Positions 9,612-17,569 of a stretch of 64,000 bases of DNA are shown here, one piece after another (position 1 is the first letter of the stretch; the number at the start of each line of letters is the position of its first letter). The position numbers and the translations under genes are program-made. The notes beneath the pieces were generated by a model that did no database searches, had not been told where the DNA came from, and saw nothing but the letters and a program-made list of their open reading frames with translations. Source of the DNA: Stieleria tagensis (lineage in GTDB: Bacteria > Planctomycetota > Planctomycetia > Pirellulales > Pirellulaceae); assembly GCF_024129865.1 (NCBI RefSeq), contig NZ_JAMYFE010000049.1, forward strand, positions 124,001 through 188,000. Reading direction: 5' to 3'.

Positions 9612-10317
9612 TCAAGCCACTTTCTGCATCAAGACGATTCATCGTCCGCATTGCTGTGCCGCACTCGTTCGCAGTATCCACGACCACTATGGTGATCACC
9701 GTCCGCTGATCCACGTCCTCGATGACGGTAAACCGGAACTGCGATTCTCGGCCGTTTGTCCAGACGAAGCCGCCATGGTCGATCGACTGATCGAGACCGA
9801 GTACGACATCGGCCTCTCCGCCGGTCGCAACAGGCTGCTCGATTCTGGCGACACACCGATCGTTATTTTCGCCGATGACGATCATCTCGTTACGAATCAA
9901 ACGCGTCTTCCTGAGTTGATCGGGACGCTCAACAAACATCACGACCTCGATTTGCTGGCTGCACTCAGCAACAACGACGAACGTCCTCGCATGTTACGTG
10001 TCGACGGCAGAACGCTGCGGATCGCCTTCGGCAGCTACCGACAGCGGCGTTCGATTCGCTGGTGCCACTACGTCGGCAACTGCTTTGTTGCCTACCGCGA
10101 CATTCTGCAAGCGATCCGCTGGGACGAATCACTCAAGGTCGAAGAACACTGGGACTTCTTCTGGCGAGCAAAAATCGCCGGAATGAACGTCGCAGTCGAC
10201 GTCAATCACTCATTCAAACATGAGCACGTTGACCCACCCGGCTATCAGCGTCGGAGGCCGGAATTCCTAAAAGCCGGCTTGGACAAACACGGATTGGAGA
10301 GAGTGATATGGAAATGA
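9604..10317 (+). CDS. GT2-like glycosyltransferase, tandem paralogue
   Basis: 237 residues from GTG 9604, which lies 11 bp after AGGAGG and overlaps the previous gene by 8 bp. A longer in-frame reading exists but lies inside the upstream gene. It shares with its neighbour TFCIKTIHRP, VLDDGKPELRFS, SAGRNRLLD, the metal site FADDDH and WDESLKVEEHWDFFWRA, so the two arose by tandem duplication and then diverged. This suggests either sequential sugar additions or two acceptors. The gene overlaps the next coding region by about 10 bp. Confidence 0.8.
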   Translation: MRNQATFCIKTIHRPHCCAALVRSIHDHYGDHRPLIHVLDDGKPELRFSAVCPDEAAMVDRLIETEYDIGLSAGRNRLLDSGDTPIVIFADDDHLVTNQTRLPELIGTLNKHHDLDLLAALSNNDERPRMLRVDGRTLRIAFGSYRQRRSIRWCHYVGNCFVAYRDILQAIRWDESLKVEEHWDFFWRAKIAGMNVAVDVNHSFKHEHVDPPGYQRRRPEFLKAGLDKHGLERVIWK

Positions 10318-11333
10318 AACGAGTGATTGCGGTCCTCGACTTGCCGCCACGGCGAGCGTCGCAGAACGTGCGTGAAAGCTATGAGGCTGCCGCTAAACGA
10401 TGGGATGCGGACGTGCTTTGGATTGACGAGCACCTTCAACCGGTGCACCCATTCTGGCAGAAGATGTTTGTCTGCGATCACGTGCATTCAAAGGTCGGGC
10501 CGTCGCATGTACTGCAACTCGACAACGACATGCTGATCCGATCGGACTGTCCTTCGCCGTTTGATTTGCTGACGCCGAAGAACTTCGGAATGGTTGCCGA
10601 GCGTCAGTCAGCAAACAATCGCATCGACAATGGAGGTTGGCAGCAGCGGGCACAAGAGATTTGGGCGAAGCGATGCGCTGTGCGGCCGGCACCGACATGG
10701 CTGCATCCCAACGGTGGACTCTATCTGTATGGCTCAGAAATGTATGGCCCGATGTTCGCTCGCATCATTCGGCATTTGATTCCGACGTGGGGTGCCAGCG
10801 ATCAGGCCACCGACGAGTCGTTGATCGTCAATCAGCTTTACAACGACCATCCGGGCTACATCAAATTCTTGCCGCCTGATTTCAACGTCAGCATGATTTA
10901 CTCGCCCGCCTGGGCGATCAATCCGGTCATGCAATCTTACGTCTACCACTTCGTTGGGCGATCAAAGGCTCACATTGATGCCTGTCATTGGCAACGTCGC
11001 CTTCCACCAGAGTTGCCATTTCCAGGCAATGCTCAAACGCAAGAACTGATTCAGCAATGGGGAGATGATCCGCCGGCCCAATACGACATCGGCCCGATCT
11101 TCACTCCACAACTCTCCGCGAACCTGCTGGCCATCAATCCCGATTTGATTGTCACAGGTCAGTGGTCAGACAGACCATACCGATTGGATCGGCGGATGCT
11201 CAGTCATACGGTAACCGGTTCGTCACATTTGGTGCTAACCCGCTTTCTGTTGCAGCTAGGCATCAATGCTCGACGATTCCGACTTCGCGTTAAGGAGGAC
11301 ATCAATGCAACGACACAACTTGCCGGCACTTGA
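10308..11333 (+). CDS. GT8-like glycosyltransferase
   Basis: 341 residues from ATG 10308, with GGAGAG about 7 bp upstream. ATG 10314, which overlaps the upstream TGA, is possible. A nucleotide-diphospho-sugar transferase fold is suggested by VIAVLDLPPRR at the start, the metal-binding QLDNDML near residue 78, a PNGGLYLYG segment, and a conserved YHFVG with a His-rich region after it. The last 100 residues are less conserved and may contact the acceptor. It differs in type from the two GT2-like genes, so the cluster encodes at least three kinds of transferase. The 3' end overlaps the radical SAM gene by 29 bp. Confidence 0.65.
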   Translation: MEMKRVIAVLDLPPRRASQNVRESYEAAAKRWDADVLWIDEHLQPVHPFWQKMFVCDHVHSKVGPSHVLQLDNDMLIRSDCPSPFDLLTPKNFGMVAERQSANNRIDNGGWQQRAQEIWAKRCAVRPAPTWLHPNGGLYLYGSEMYGPMFARIIRHLIPTWGASDQATDESLIVNQLYNDHPGYIKFLPPDFNVSMIYSPAWAINPVMQSYVYHFVGRSKAHIDACHWQRRLPPELPFPGNAQTQELIQQWGDDPPAQYDIGPIFTPQLSANLLAINPDLIVTGQWSDRPYRLDRRMLSHTVTGSSHLVLTRFLLQLGINARRFRLRVKEDINATTQLAGT

Positions 11334-12114
11334 GTATCACTTGGCCCACGGTTGCAATCTGTCCTGCCAGCAATGCAGCCACTACAGCGACCATCATTTG
11401 CCCGGTGCGATGCCCACGATCAAGCAAGCCGATGCCGACTACCAGAAATGGTCGCATCGGCTGAAGCCGACTCGGTTCGCGTTGCTCGGCGGCGAGCCAC
11501 TGTTGAACCCAGCGATCTTGCAACACATCAAGCTTGCTAGGCAGCATTGGGACAGCGACTTGATGCTGGTATCCAACGGGTTCTTCCTGCATCGTTTTCC
11601 CGAACTGCCGGCGGTGCTCCTCGAAACGAATTGCCGACTCGAAGTCAGCCAGCACGGAACGCACGACGAATATGTCAAACGCTTTCGCGAAGTCAAACAC
11701 CTGGTTTGGCGCTGGCGAGAACAGTTTCCCGGCATTCGCATCAAGATTCGACAATCGCACCGCCGTTGGATGCGCCAATACAAGGTGACGAATGGCAAGC
11801 CAATGCCGTTCATTTCCAAGCCCGACGCCGCGTTCAAAGTCTGTATGCAGAAAACCTGCACGCAGCTTTACGAAGGCAAGCTGTGGAAATGTCCCGCACT
11901 GGCCTACTTCGCCAAGCTCGAATCCAGACTGCGATTGCAGGACTTGCCGCAATGGCAACTCTTCCGCGACTACCAAGCGTGTTCAGAAAGCGCGACGGAT
12001 GAAGAACTGCAAACCTTCCTCGAGACCAAATCCATCCCGCAGTGCGGATTGTGTCCCAGCAAACGCACTGCATTCTCCCATCCCAATCCTCTGCAACGGA
12101 GTGCCCTGCAATGA
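11305..12114 (+). CDS. Radical SAM protein
   Basis: 269 residues from ATG 11305, chosen because AAGGAGG lies just upstream; a start at 11266 has no such site. The cluster motif CNLSCQQC (C17, C21, C24) binds the [4Fe-4S] cluster that cleaves S-adenosylmethionine, and LLGGEPLLNP is the usual second motif. Cysteines near the C-terminus (CMQKTC, KCPA, CGLCPSK) resemble an auxiliary cluster region of the SPASM/twitch kind. Such proteins often modify peptides or sugars. Within a glycosyltransferase operon it may modify the decorated protein or a sugar intermediate; the substrate is unknown. Confidence 0.85.
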   Translation: MQRHNLPALEYHLAHGCNLSCQQCSHYSDHHLPGAMPTIKQADADYQKWSHRLKPTRFALLGGEPLLNPAILQHIKLARQHWDSDLMLVSNGFFLHRFPELPAVLLETNCRLEVSQHGTHDEYVKRFREVKHLVWRWREQFPGIRIKIRQSHRRWMRQYKVTNGKPMPFISKPDAAFKVCMQKTCTQLYEGKLWKCPALAYFAKLESRLRLQDLPQWQLFRDYQACSESATDEELQTFLETKSIPQCGLCPSKRTAFSHPNPLQRSALQ

Positions 12115-12539
12115 CGTATCCTTCCGACTATCCCGAAATGCCGCCTTGCACATTCGTCCCACCGTTTGATCCGCCCGGCAGTGAAGCGCCTTACGATCCC
12201 GAGGAAGACAACGACGGCCCAATCATTCTAACTCCGCCGCCATTGCCACCACCGCCAGTGTGGCCCGACGACTATCCGCCTGGCACTCCCGATCCTGGCC
12301 CACGTCCGCCATGGTGGCCGGACGATTACCCTTGGCCGCCTCCACCCGAAGAACCTGTCGTGATCGAGTCTCCACCGCCGATTCACGTCTGGCCGCGACT
12401 GCCGCCGGACCATCCCTATCACGTTCCGCCTGGCTACTCTGCTCCCGACAACTTGCCGCCGGGCCACCCCGGCACTCCCGATCCCGAAGGCATCGAACCA
12501 AACGGTTCGGAGACTTCCTCGGGTGACATCTGGGTTTGA
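12111..12539 (+). CDS. Proline-rich small protein
   Basis: 142 residues from ATG 12111 in an ATGA overlap with the radical SAM gene. About a third of the residues are Pro, with Asp, Tyr and Trp in repeated phrases (WPDDYPPGTPDPG, WPDDYPWPPPPEE). There is no signal peptide, Cys or membrane segment. This is a disordered, low-complexity protein and possibly a peptide substrate for the radical SAM enzyme next door, because coupled small open reading frames are common partners of such enzymes. That link is inference only. Codon use matches neighbouring genes and the frame is kept through a strongly biased composition, which supports real coding. Confidence 0.55.
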   Translation: MTYPSDYPEMPPCTFVPPFDPPGSEAPYDPEEDNDGPIILTPPPLPPPPVWPDDYPPGTPDPGPRPPWWPDDYPWPPPPEEPVVIESPPPIHVWPRLPPDHPYHVPPGYSAPDNLPPGHPGTPDPEGIEPNGSETSSGDIWV

Positions 12540-12540
12540 C

Positions 12541-12849
12541 GTGAACGAAGGCGACAAGGGAATCCTTTACGTTGCGATCGGCGCGCGGATGCGACAATCG
12601 CTCGTACGATCCATCGAATCAGTTCGCAAGCACCTCGATTTTCCATTCAGGTTGGCGACCGACTTGGCCGACGCAGCGGATGTCGATCAAGTCGTTGTCG
12701 TCGAGGCGGTCAAACCAGCGTTCGTACCAAGATTACCGTGTGCTCGAACGCACTATCTCGACACTGACTCGGTGATCCTGCACAGCGACGCCGCGAAACC
12801 GCTGACCGATCGCTCCAGCGATCGTTCGTCCAATTTTCGAGTTGTCTGA
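12541..12849 (+). pseudogene. Truncated glycosyltransferase-like gene
   Basis: 102 codons from GTG 12541, directly after the proline-rich gene stop. The start (ILYVAIGARMRQSLVRSIES) and the later YLDTDSVILHS read like the first half of a nucleotide-sugar transferase: a Rossmann strand, then an acidic metal-binding segment. It ends abruptly in a Ser/Arg-rich tail at 12849, where normal transferases continue for 100-200 residues. Base composition changes at the same point. I read this as a gene cut by insertion of the defence island to the right. A genuine short protein is the alternative. Confidence 0.5.
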
Positions 12850-12987
12850 AAAACCAATTCTCAAGCTATCTCATTGCTGAGTTCTGTCTCACCTGACAAG
12901 TAAACGTCACTCGTTCTAGTAAACAACATTCGCGAAATAATTCAGAGTAAACTATCGACTTTGAGTTAACTCCCCGGGGCTGTGGCA
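12850..12987 (+). promoter_or_regulatory. AT-rich leader with iterated AGTAAAC heptamers
   Basis: A non-coding stretch ahead of the defence operon. AGTAAAC occurs at 12899-12905, 12918-12924 and 12946-12952, with a close variant AGTTAAC at 12964-12970. Start-to-start spacings are 19, 28 and 18 bp, i.e. roughly two to three helical turns. This pattern suits a transcription factor array or promoter elements. I see no confident -35/-10 pair. Confidence 0.35.
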
Positions 12988-15900
12988 ATGCCGAATCAGT
13001 GGTACATCAAGAATCAGGAAACGGCGGAGCCGACAGGGCCGTTATCAGATCGAGAACTGGTTGACCTGGCTGCTACGAACAATATCTCTCCCGAATCATT
13101 GGTCGCAGCGGGCGAGCCTATTAAATGGTTCCCAGCTGCAAAAGTTTCAAAGCTCTTTGAGCTAGCGCAACAGCGTCGTTCTCGTAGTGCATCGAGATCC
13201 GAACCCGCTAGTTCAGGTAACGAGGTCCCCACAGTCAAAGTTTCGGCTGACATTGTCGAAATACGCAAAAGAATCTCTGAGAATGAACTGCGTGCCACCG
13301 AGATTGAGAGAGTCGTACGTGGAGTTGCGGGAACACTTCAACACCAGACCACACTTAACAGTGAAATCGAGACTTTGAAACAGGATCTCGTAGAGTTGAC
13401 GAGTCGCGTTCAAGAGGGCGAAGCTCGCCTGGTTCAACGTGATGCGACAGGTGCAGAAATGTCCGCCGCAATTGATAGACAAAGCGAATTGAATCGGTCG
13501 CTAACTGAGGAACTGCGGATCCAACAGGAAAGAACGAAGGCGGAGTTCGACCGATTGGCGGAGGAACGACTTGAGTTGAAGCAACGCGTTGATGAAAATA
13601 CGCAGGCCATTGAACTGCTCAGCCGACAGCAATCGGAATTCACAAGGGCGATAACCCAACTAACGGACTCGATTGAGTCTGAATTCGCGACGCGAAAGTC
13701 GATGGCGGCTAGCCAGTACGAAGACGTCGAGAGGCATTGGGAGAAATTCCAATCGGAGTTTCTTTCACTAACTAAAAAGATTAGCGAACTCGAATCAGAG
13801 TGCTTTACGCTTCGCGATCAAATCGCAACGGCGCGAGCCCGAAGCGAGAGCGCCGTGGCTATCAATGAACTAGCAGAAGTCTCTACCGTCGATAGCAACC
13901 CTGAACTGCCAGCGTTCCGAGAAACGCTCCCAACGAATGTTACCAACGAGCAGTATTCATCAGACAATTCCATCGAGACGAAGACGCTACTTAGCGATTC
14001 ATCTGCGTCATCGCTCGAACTTGACGCTGCCAAGAACAACAGCGCATCAGCAGAGTTTGAGTCTGCAGTGATAGAATCTCCAGCGATTGGCGTTAACGAT
14101 AGACACGAACAGGTAACGACTTCTATCTGTGAGACTCATGGTTCTGAAGCATCGCTCAGCATAATGCCCATTGAGAGTACGCCGTTGTCTGCTGAGTTGA
14201 CGTCATTTTCAGAAGAAGCTGGGACGTTCAGTGATAGCAATCCAAGTGAAATTGAGACCGCGCCAACGTTTGAGCGTGATGAATCTGCGACACTCCTCAG
14301 CCTCGCCGCTCCTGAGAGTCTCGAATCGACTGCGGAGGTGACTCCTACGGTGAGTGATACCGAGGAATTTTTCCACGACGGAATTGTGGAACTAGACGCA
14401 AGTAATCCTGATGAATCACTTGGTGACGTCGCCCTCAGCGATGATTGGGATTCCCTGAACGCAACATTGCTTACATGTAAATCTCCAGTAGTTTCATCGT
14501 CTGCGGATGAATTGCAGGTTCTCCATCAAACATTACACAGCCATTTCTCGCAACTATTCGAGAATCGCAAGCGAACTGGTCTTGGCGTGTATTTACTTGA
14601 GCACGAGCTTGATAGAGATCAGGTAGACACGACCATTCGTCTCGTTTCAGATGGTCTTCAGCGATTTTCGTTGTCAAATGCGGCGTGGTGGTGGTCAGCT
14701 CGGTATCTGCCTTTTTTGGTAGTGGCGGCAGAGGAGGGCTACGTCTATGAGGGTAATGGAACGGACTACTGGCCACGGCTTCAGCGACGACTGAACTATT
14801 TGTTTGACCATGACTCTCGACGGAAAGTCTCCGCGTTTTTTGAACGCGCAAATAGAGAGTGTGGGATTGCAACGGCACCAGATACGCCGTGGCACCGCAA
14901 GTATTGTCACATCGCTTGGCCTATCACCAATGCGGTGCTACCGCTCGATATGCGGATACCGTTTTCTGAAACCCTTAAGTTGCTTCGTGTTCCGATCGAG
15001 AGCATTGACGATGAAGCGTTGATGCAATTCTTTCGACAAACAATGGTCGAGTCAGGTTCTCTTCGCTACGACAATTGGCTAAAGAACGAGACCATTCCAT
15101 CGCATCTTGCTCGTTTCGTTCTGCAGGATGACTACGATGTAGAGTTCCTTACGACGAGCACACTTTTACGTCTTCGTACCGACTTGCTCGCTGAGGCGAG
15201 CGCTCGCCGAGCTATTTTGGAAGCGATAGGTAAGCAAGGCAAAAAAGGATCCAATGGAACTCTTCGTAGTGGGCGTAAAGGAGATTCGCAGAGTGCCGAT
15301 GCAAATGCGGACCAAAAACTGAAGTGTCCGCTTTTCTTGAGACGACTGGAGGAGTACACCTTCCAGCTAGAGGTCGCTCTGCCAAACCCACCGCACTCGA
15401 GTTGTGCTTGGCTTCAGCATCAACTTCGATCTCGCAATTGGGAGCCGAAGCAATGGGGGAATCCATCAACAACAACCATCGGAATTTCATCGCTGCTTTT
15501 TAATTCCCCATGTCCCATTGACGTCCGCTCTATGTTAAAGCGAGAGTTGGAAACCCCCTTTTTGTCGGGATGGCAGATTCTCGAACCCGATGACGACACG
15601 GTTGAATGGCTACGCGGAGTGGAAATATCGCCGACGCTTCCGATCATCTTTCGGCCTGATGAGGAATTGCAATTAGCGAACGAGCATCGCGCGAACTTCG
15701 TAAACCCTGCTCAGCTTCTTTGGGTATTGAGCCAGGAGATCGACGAGCTGCCCAGCGGCGTAACACAGTTGGGCGAGGTTCCAGGTGCAAAGGTGTTTCA
15801 AGTCGACCCGAGCGTCGAACAGGCGGCTATTTGGCTTGCGTCACTCGGTGTCAAAACAGGAGCACGAGTTCATTGGCGTTGCTCGCACGATCCGAGTCAT

Positions 15901-17565
15901 GATCGCGTGGGTTACCGGGTTTGCTCAGTGGGCGATTTCTTCGCTTACCAGTTAGTTGCTCTTAACGGGGACTCACAGGTCCGAATTCAATTGATTAAGC
16001 CCGATACGACACAGTCGACAGTTGAGATAAAAAGTGACGGAATTTTTGGTTGGCACATCGCAAGTCCCGGCGAATACGATTTCTCGTTGTGGTCGGGCGA
16101 ACGCTTGCTCGATCGGAGAGCGTTTCAGGCTGAGTCGACACCGCCGCAGGTTGAGCCGATTTTTCAGATCGATCTACTCGGTGGAGAAGCGACCGTAACA
16201 TCGCTGATGCAATCGCAGTTGAAACTGGAAGTTCTTGCTCGACGCGATATTCAACAGGTTGAAGTGACGATCCGGCTGGGGGAAGCGAAAGTGCGCATGT
16301 TTGCATCCGAATTCCCACTACGCATCGGCACGACTGACGAGATTTGGCGGAATCTGTTGACGGACTCAAACCGCAAAGCTGTGGCGAGTGGTGCAAACTT
16401 GTCGTTGTTGGTTGACATTTCTGGGATCGAATCAAAAACGTGGACACTCGAAAACGAAATTGCCGATGTGACATGGGAAATCCATGATGACGGCCGACCC
16501 GTTGCCACGACAGACGATCAGGAATTGGAAGTTGAGCAGTTGACACTTGACGTGATTCCGCCGACACCAACCTCCGATCTCAGTTCGGCGTCTATCTTTG
16601 TCGTTAAGCAGAATGAACGACTGTGCTTCGAGATGGGAACGATCATTAATTCGCCTCGACAATCAGCGTTTCCGACGAGTCCTCGTTTGCCCGAACGACT
16701 CGAACGAAGAATGATGGCTTCACAAACGAAGTTTGTTGCACTGCAAGAGTTGATTGAACTCTACATCGCTTTCGTGACTTCGCGAGCATCGCATGGTGTG
16801 GCAGCGTTGCATCAAGAGAACTATAAGCAGACGTTGAGAAACTGCATTGCAGAGTTGATCCTCGGCAAACGATGGATTTCCCGGCAATCACAGCAGGAGA
16901 CTGAGTTTTCAGTGCCGTTAGCTGTATTAGTAGATTGCGCCGTCAAGCGAAAAGCGGGTTTCAACAGCGACTTTCATGTTGCTGAGAGAGTAACTCCTGA
17001 ACTTCGGCACTTAGCCATGTCAGAAATGACCACTGCAATTCCGCCTCAGTGGTGGATGCTGCCTTCGAGTCACTTCACCGACAATCATGCAGCGAGATTG
17101 GATCGAGCTGTCGGAATGGCGTATCGACAAATGTCCGGCGATATCGAAGACCCCGTCGTCAGCGAGATGTGGGAGAACGCTGATCCATTTACCGACACAT
17201 CGCTTTGGGTGCGTGTCTTGCACGAAGCAACTCAGAAACTTCGCGGCGAGTACTTGGCGGAAATGGTACTTCCCGCTGAGATGGGCGAAGCCATTCTCAA
17301 AGCGAATCTCAACGGCATGAACACTGCTGAAGTTGCCGAGCTTTTGGCTGTTTGGGCAAAGCAGTTCTTGAGTTCGCACTGGTCTCGGTCGCTCTGGACG
17401 CATGAGCGGTTCAGGTTAGCTCTTTTCTTGTTTGAGCGTCCGCAGAGCCTAGGCCGACTTGACTGGACCGAGGTCGCTGAATTGCTGTTAAAGGATCGTT
17501 TTATGGCACGTGCAATTGCCTTTACGGCTTGGCGTCGATTGCAACTCGAAAGGTTAGGGGGTTAG
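12988..17565 (+). CDS. Giant GYF-domain, coiled-coil defence-associated protein
   Basis: 1525 residues from ATG 12988 (GTG 12982 is possible). Seen in order: a GYF_2-like domain (about 4-60; QWYIKN, GPLSDREL and a final W); a long coiled coil (about 80-290); an acidic Ser/Glu-rich linker (300-505); a domain at about 508-625 carrying LPFLVVAAEEGY followed by GNGTDYWPRL; a central helical part; beta-rich, possibly Ig-like segments (about 970-1160); and a helical C-terminus. The 508-625 domain is homologous to the small protein encoded at 29993-30493. The stop lies 4 bp before the SNF2 helicase gene, so the two form an operon. Size and company with helicases recall large uncharacterised subunits such as Druantia DruH, but I cannot show homology. 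No nuclease motif was found. It probably acts as a scaffold or sensor. Confidence 0.7.
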   Translation: MPNQWYIKNQETAEPTGPLSDRELVDLAATNNISPESLVAAGEPIKWFPAAKVSKLFELAQQRRSRSASRSEPASSGNEVPTVKVSADIVEIRKRISENELRATEIERVVRGVAGTLQHQTTLNSEIETLKQDLVELTSRVQEGEARLVQRDATGAEMSAAIDRQSELNRSLTEELRIQQERTKAEFDRLAEERLELKQRVDENTQAIELLSRQQSEFTRAITQLTDSIESEFATRKSMAASQYEDVERHWEKFQSEFLSLTKKISELESECFTLRDQIATARARSESAVAINELAEVSTVDSNPELPAFRETLPTNVTNEQYSSDNSIETKTLLSDSSASSLELDAAKNNSASAEFESAVIESPAIGVNDRHEQVTTSICETHGSEASLSIMPIESTPLSAELTSFSEEAGTFSDSNPSEIETAPTFERDESATLLSLAAPESLESTAEVTPTVSDTEEFFHDGIVELDASNPDESLGDVALSDDWDSLNATLLTCKSPVVSSSADELQVLHQTLHSHFSQLFENRKRTGLGVYLLEHELDRDQVDTTIRLVSDGLQRFSLSNAAWWWSARYLPFLVVAAEEGYVYEGNGTDYWPRLQRRLNYLFDHDSRRKVSAFFERANRECGIATAPDTPWHRKYCHIAWPITNAVLPLDMRIPFSETLKLLRVPIESIDDEALMQFFRQTMVESGSLRYDNWLKNETIPSHLARFVLQDDYDVEFLTTSTLLRLRTDLLAEASARRAILEAIGKQGKKGSNGTLRSGRKGDSQSADANADQKLKCPLFLRRLEEYTFQLEVALPNPPHSSCAWLQHQLRSRNWEPKQWGNPSTTTIGISSLLFNSPCPIDVRSMLKRELETPFLSGWQILEPDDDTVEWLRGVEISPTLPIIFRPDEELQLANEHRANFVNPAQLLWVLSQEIDELPSGVTQLGEVPGAKVFQVDPSVEQAAIWLASLGVKTGARVHWRCSHDPSHDRVGYRVCSVGDFFAYQLVALNGDSQVRIQLIKPDTTQSTVEIKSDGIFGWHIASPGEYDFSLWSGERLLDRRAFQAESTPPQVEPIFQIDLLGGEATVTSLMQSQLKLEVLARRDIQQVEVTIRLGEAKVRMFASEFPLRIGTTDEIWRNLLTDSNRKAVASGANLSLLVDISGIESKTWTLENEIADVTWEIHDDGRPVATTDDQELEVEQLTLDVIPPTPTSDLSSASIFVVKQNERLCFEMGTIINSPRQSAFPTSPRLPERLERRMMASQTKFVALQELIELYIAFVTSRASHGVAALHQENYKQTLRNCIAELILGKRWISRQSQQETEFSVPLAVLVDCAVKRKAGFNSDFHVAERVTPELRHLAMSEMTTAIPPQWWMLPSSHFTDNHAARLDRAVGMAYRQMSGDIEDPVVSEMWENADPFTDTSLWVRVLHEATQKLRGEYLAEMVLPAEMGEAILKANLNGMNTAEVAELLAVWAKQFLSSHWSRSLWTHERFRLALFLFERPQSLGRLDWTEVAELLLKDRFMARAIAFTAWRRLQLERLGG

Positions 17566-17569
17566 GAAA

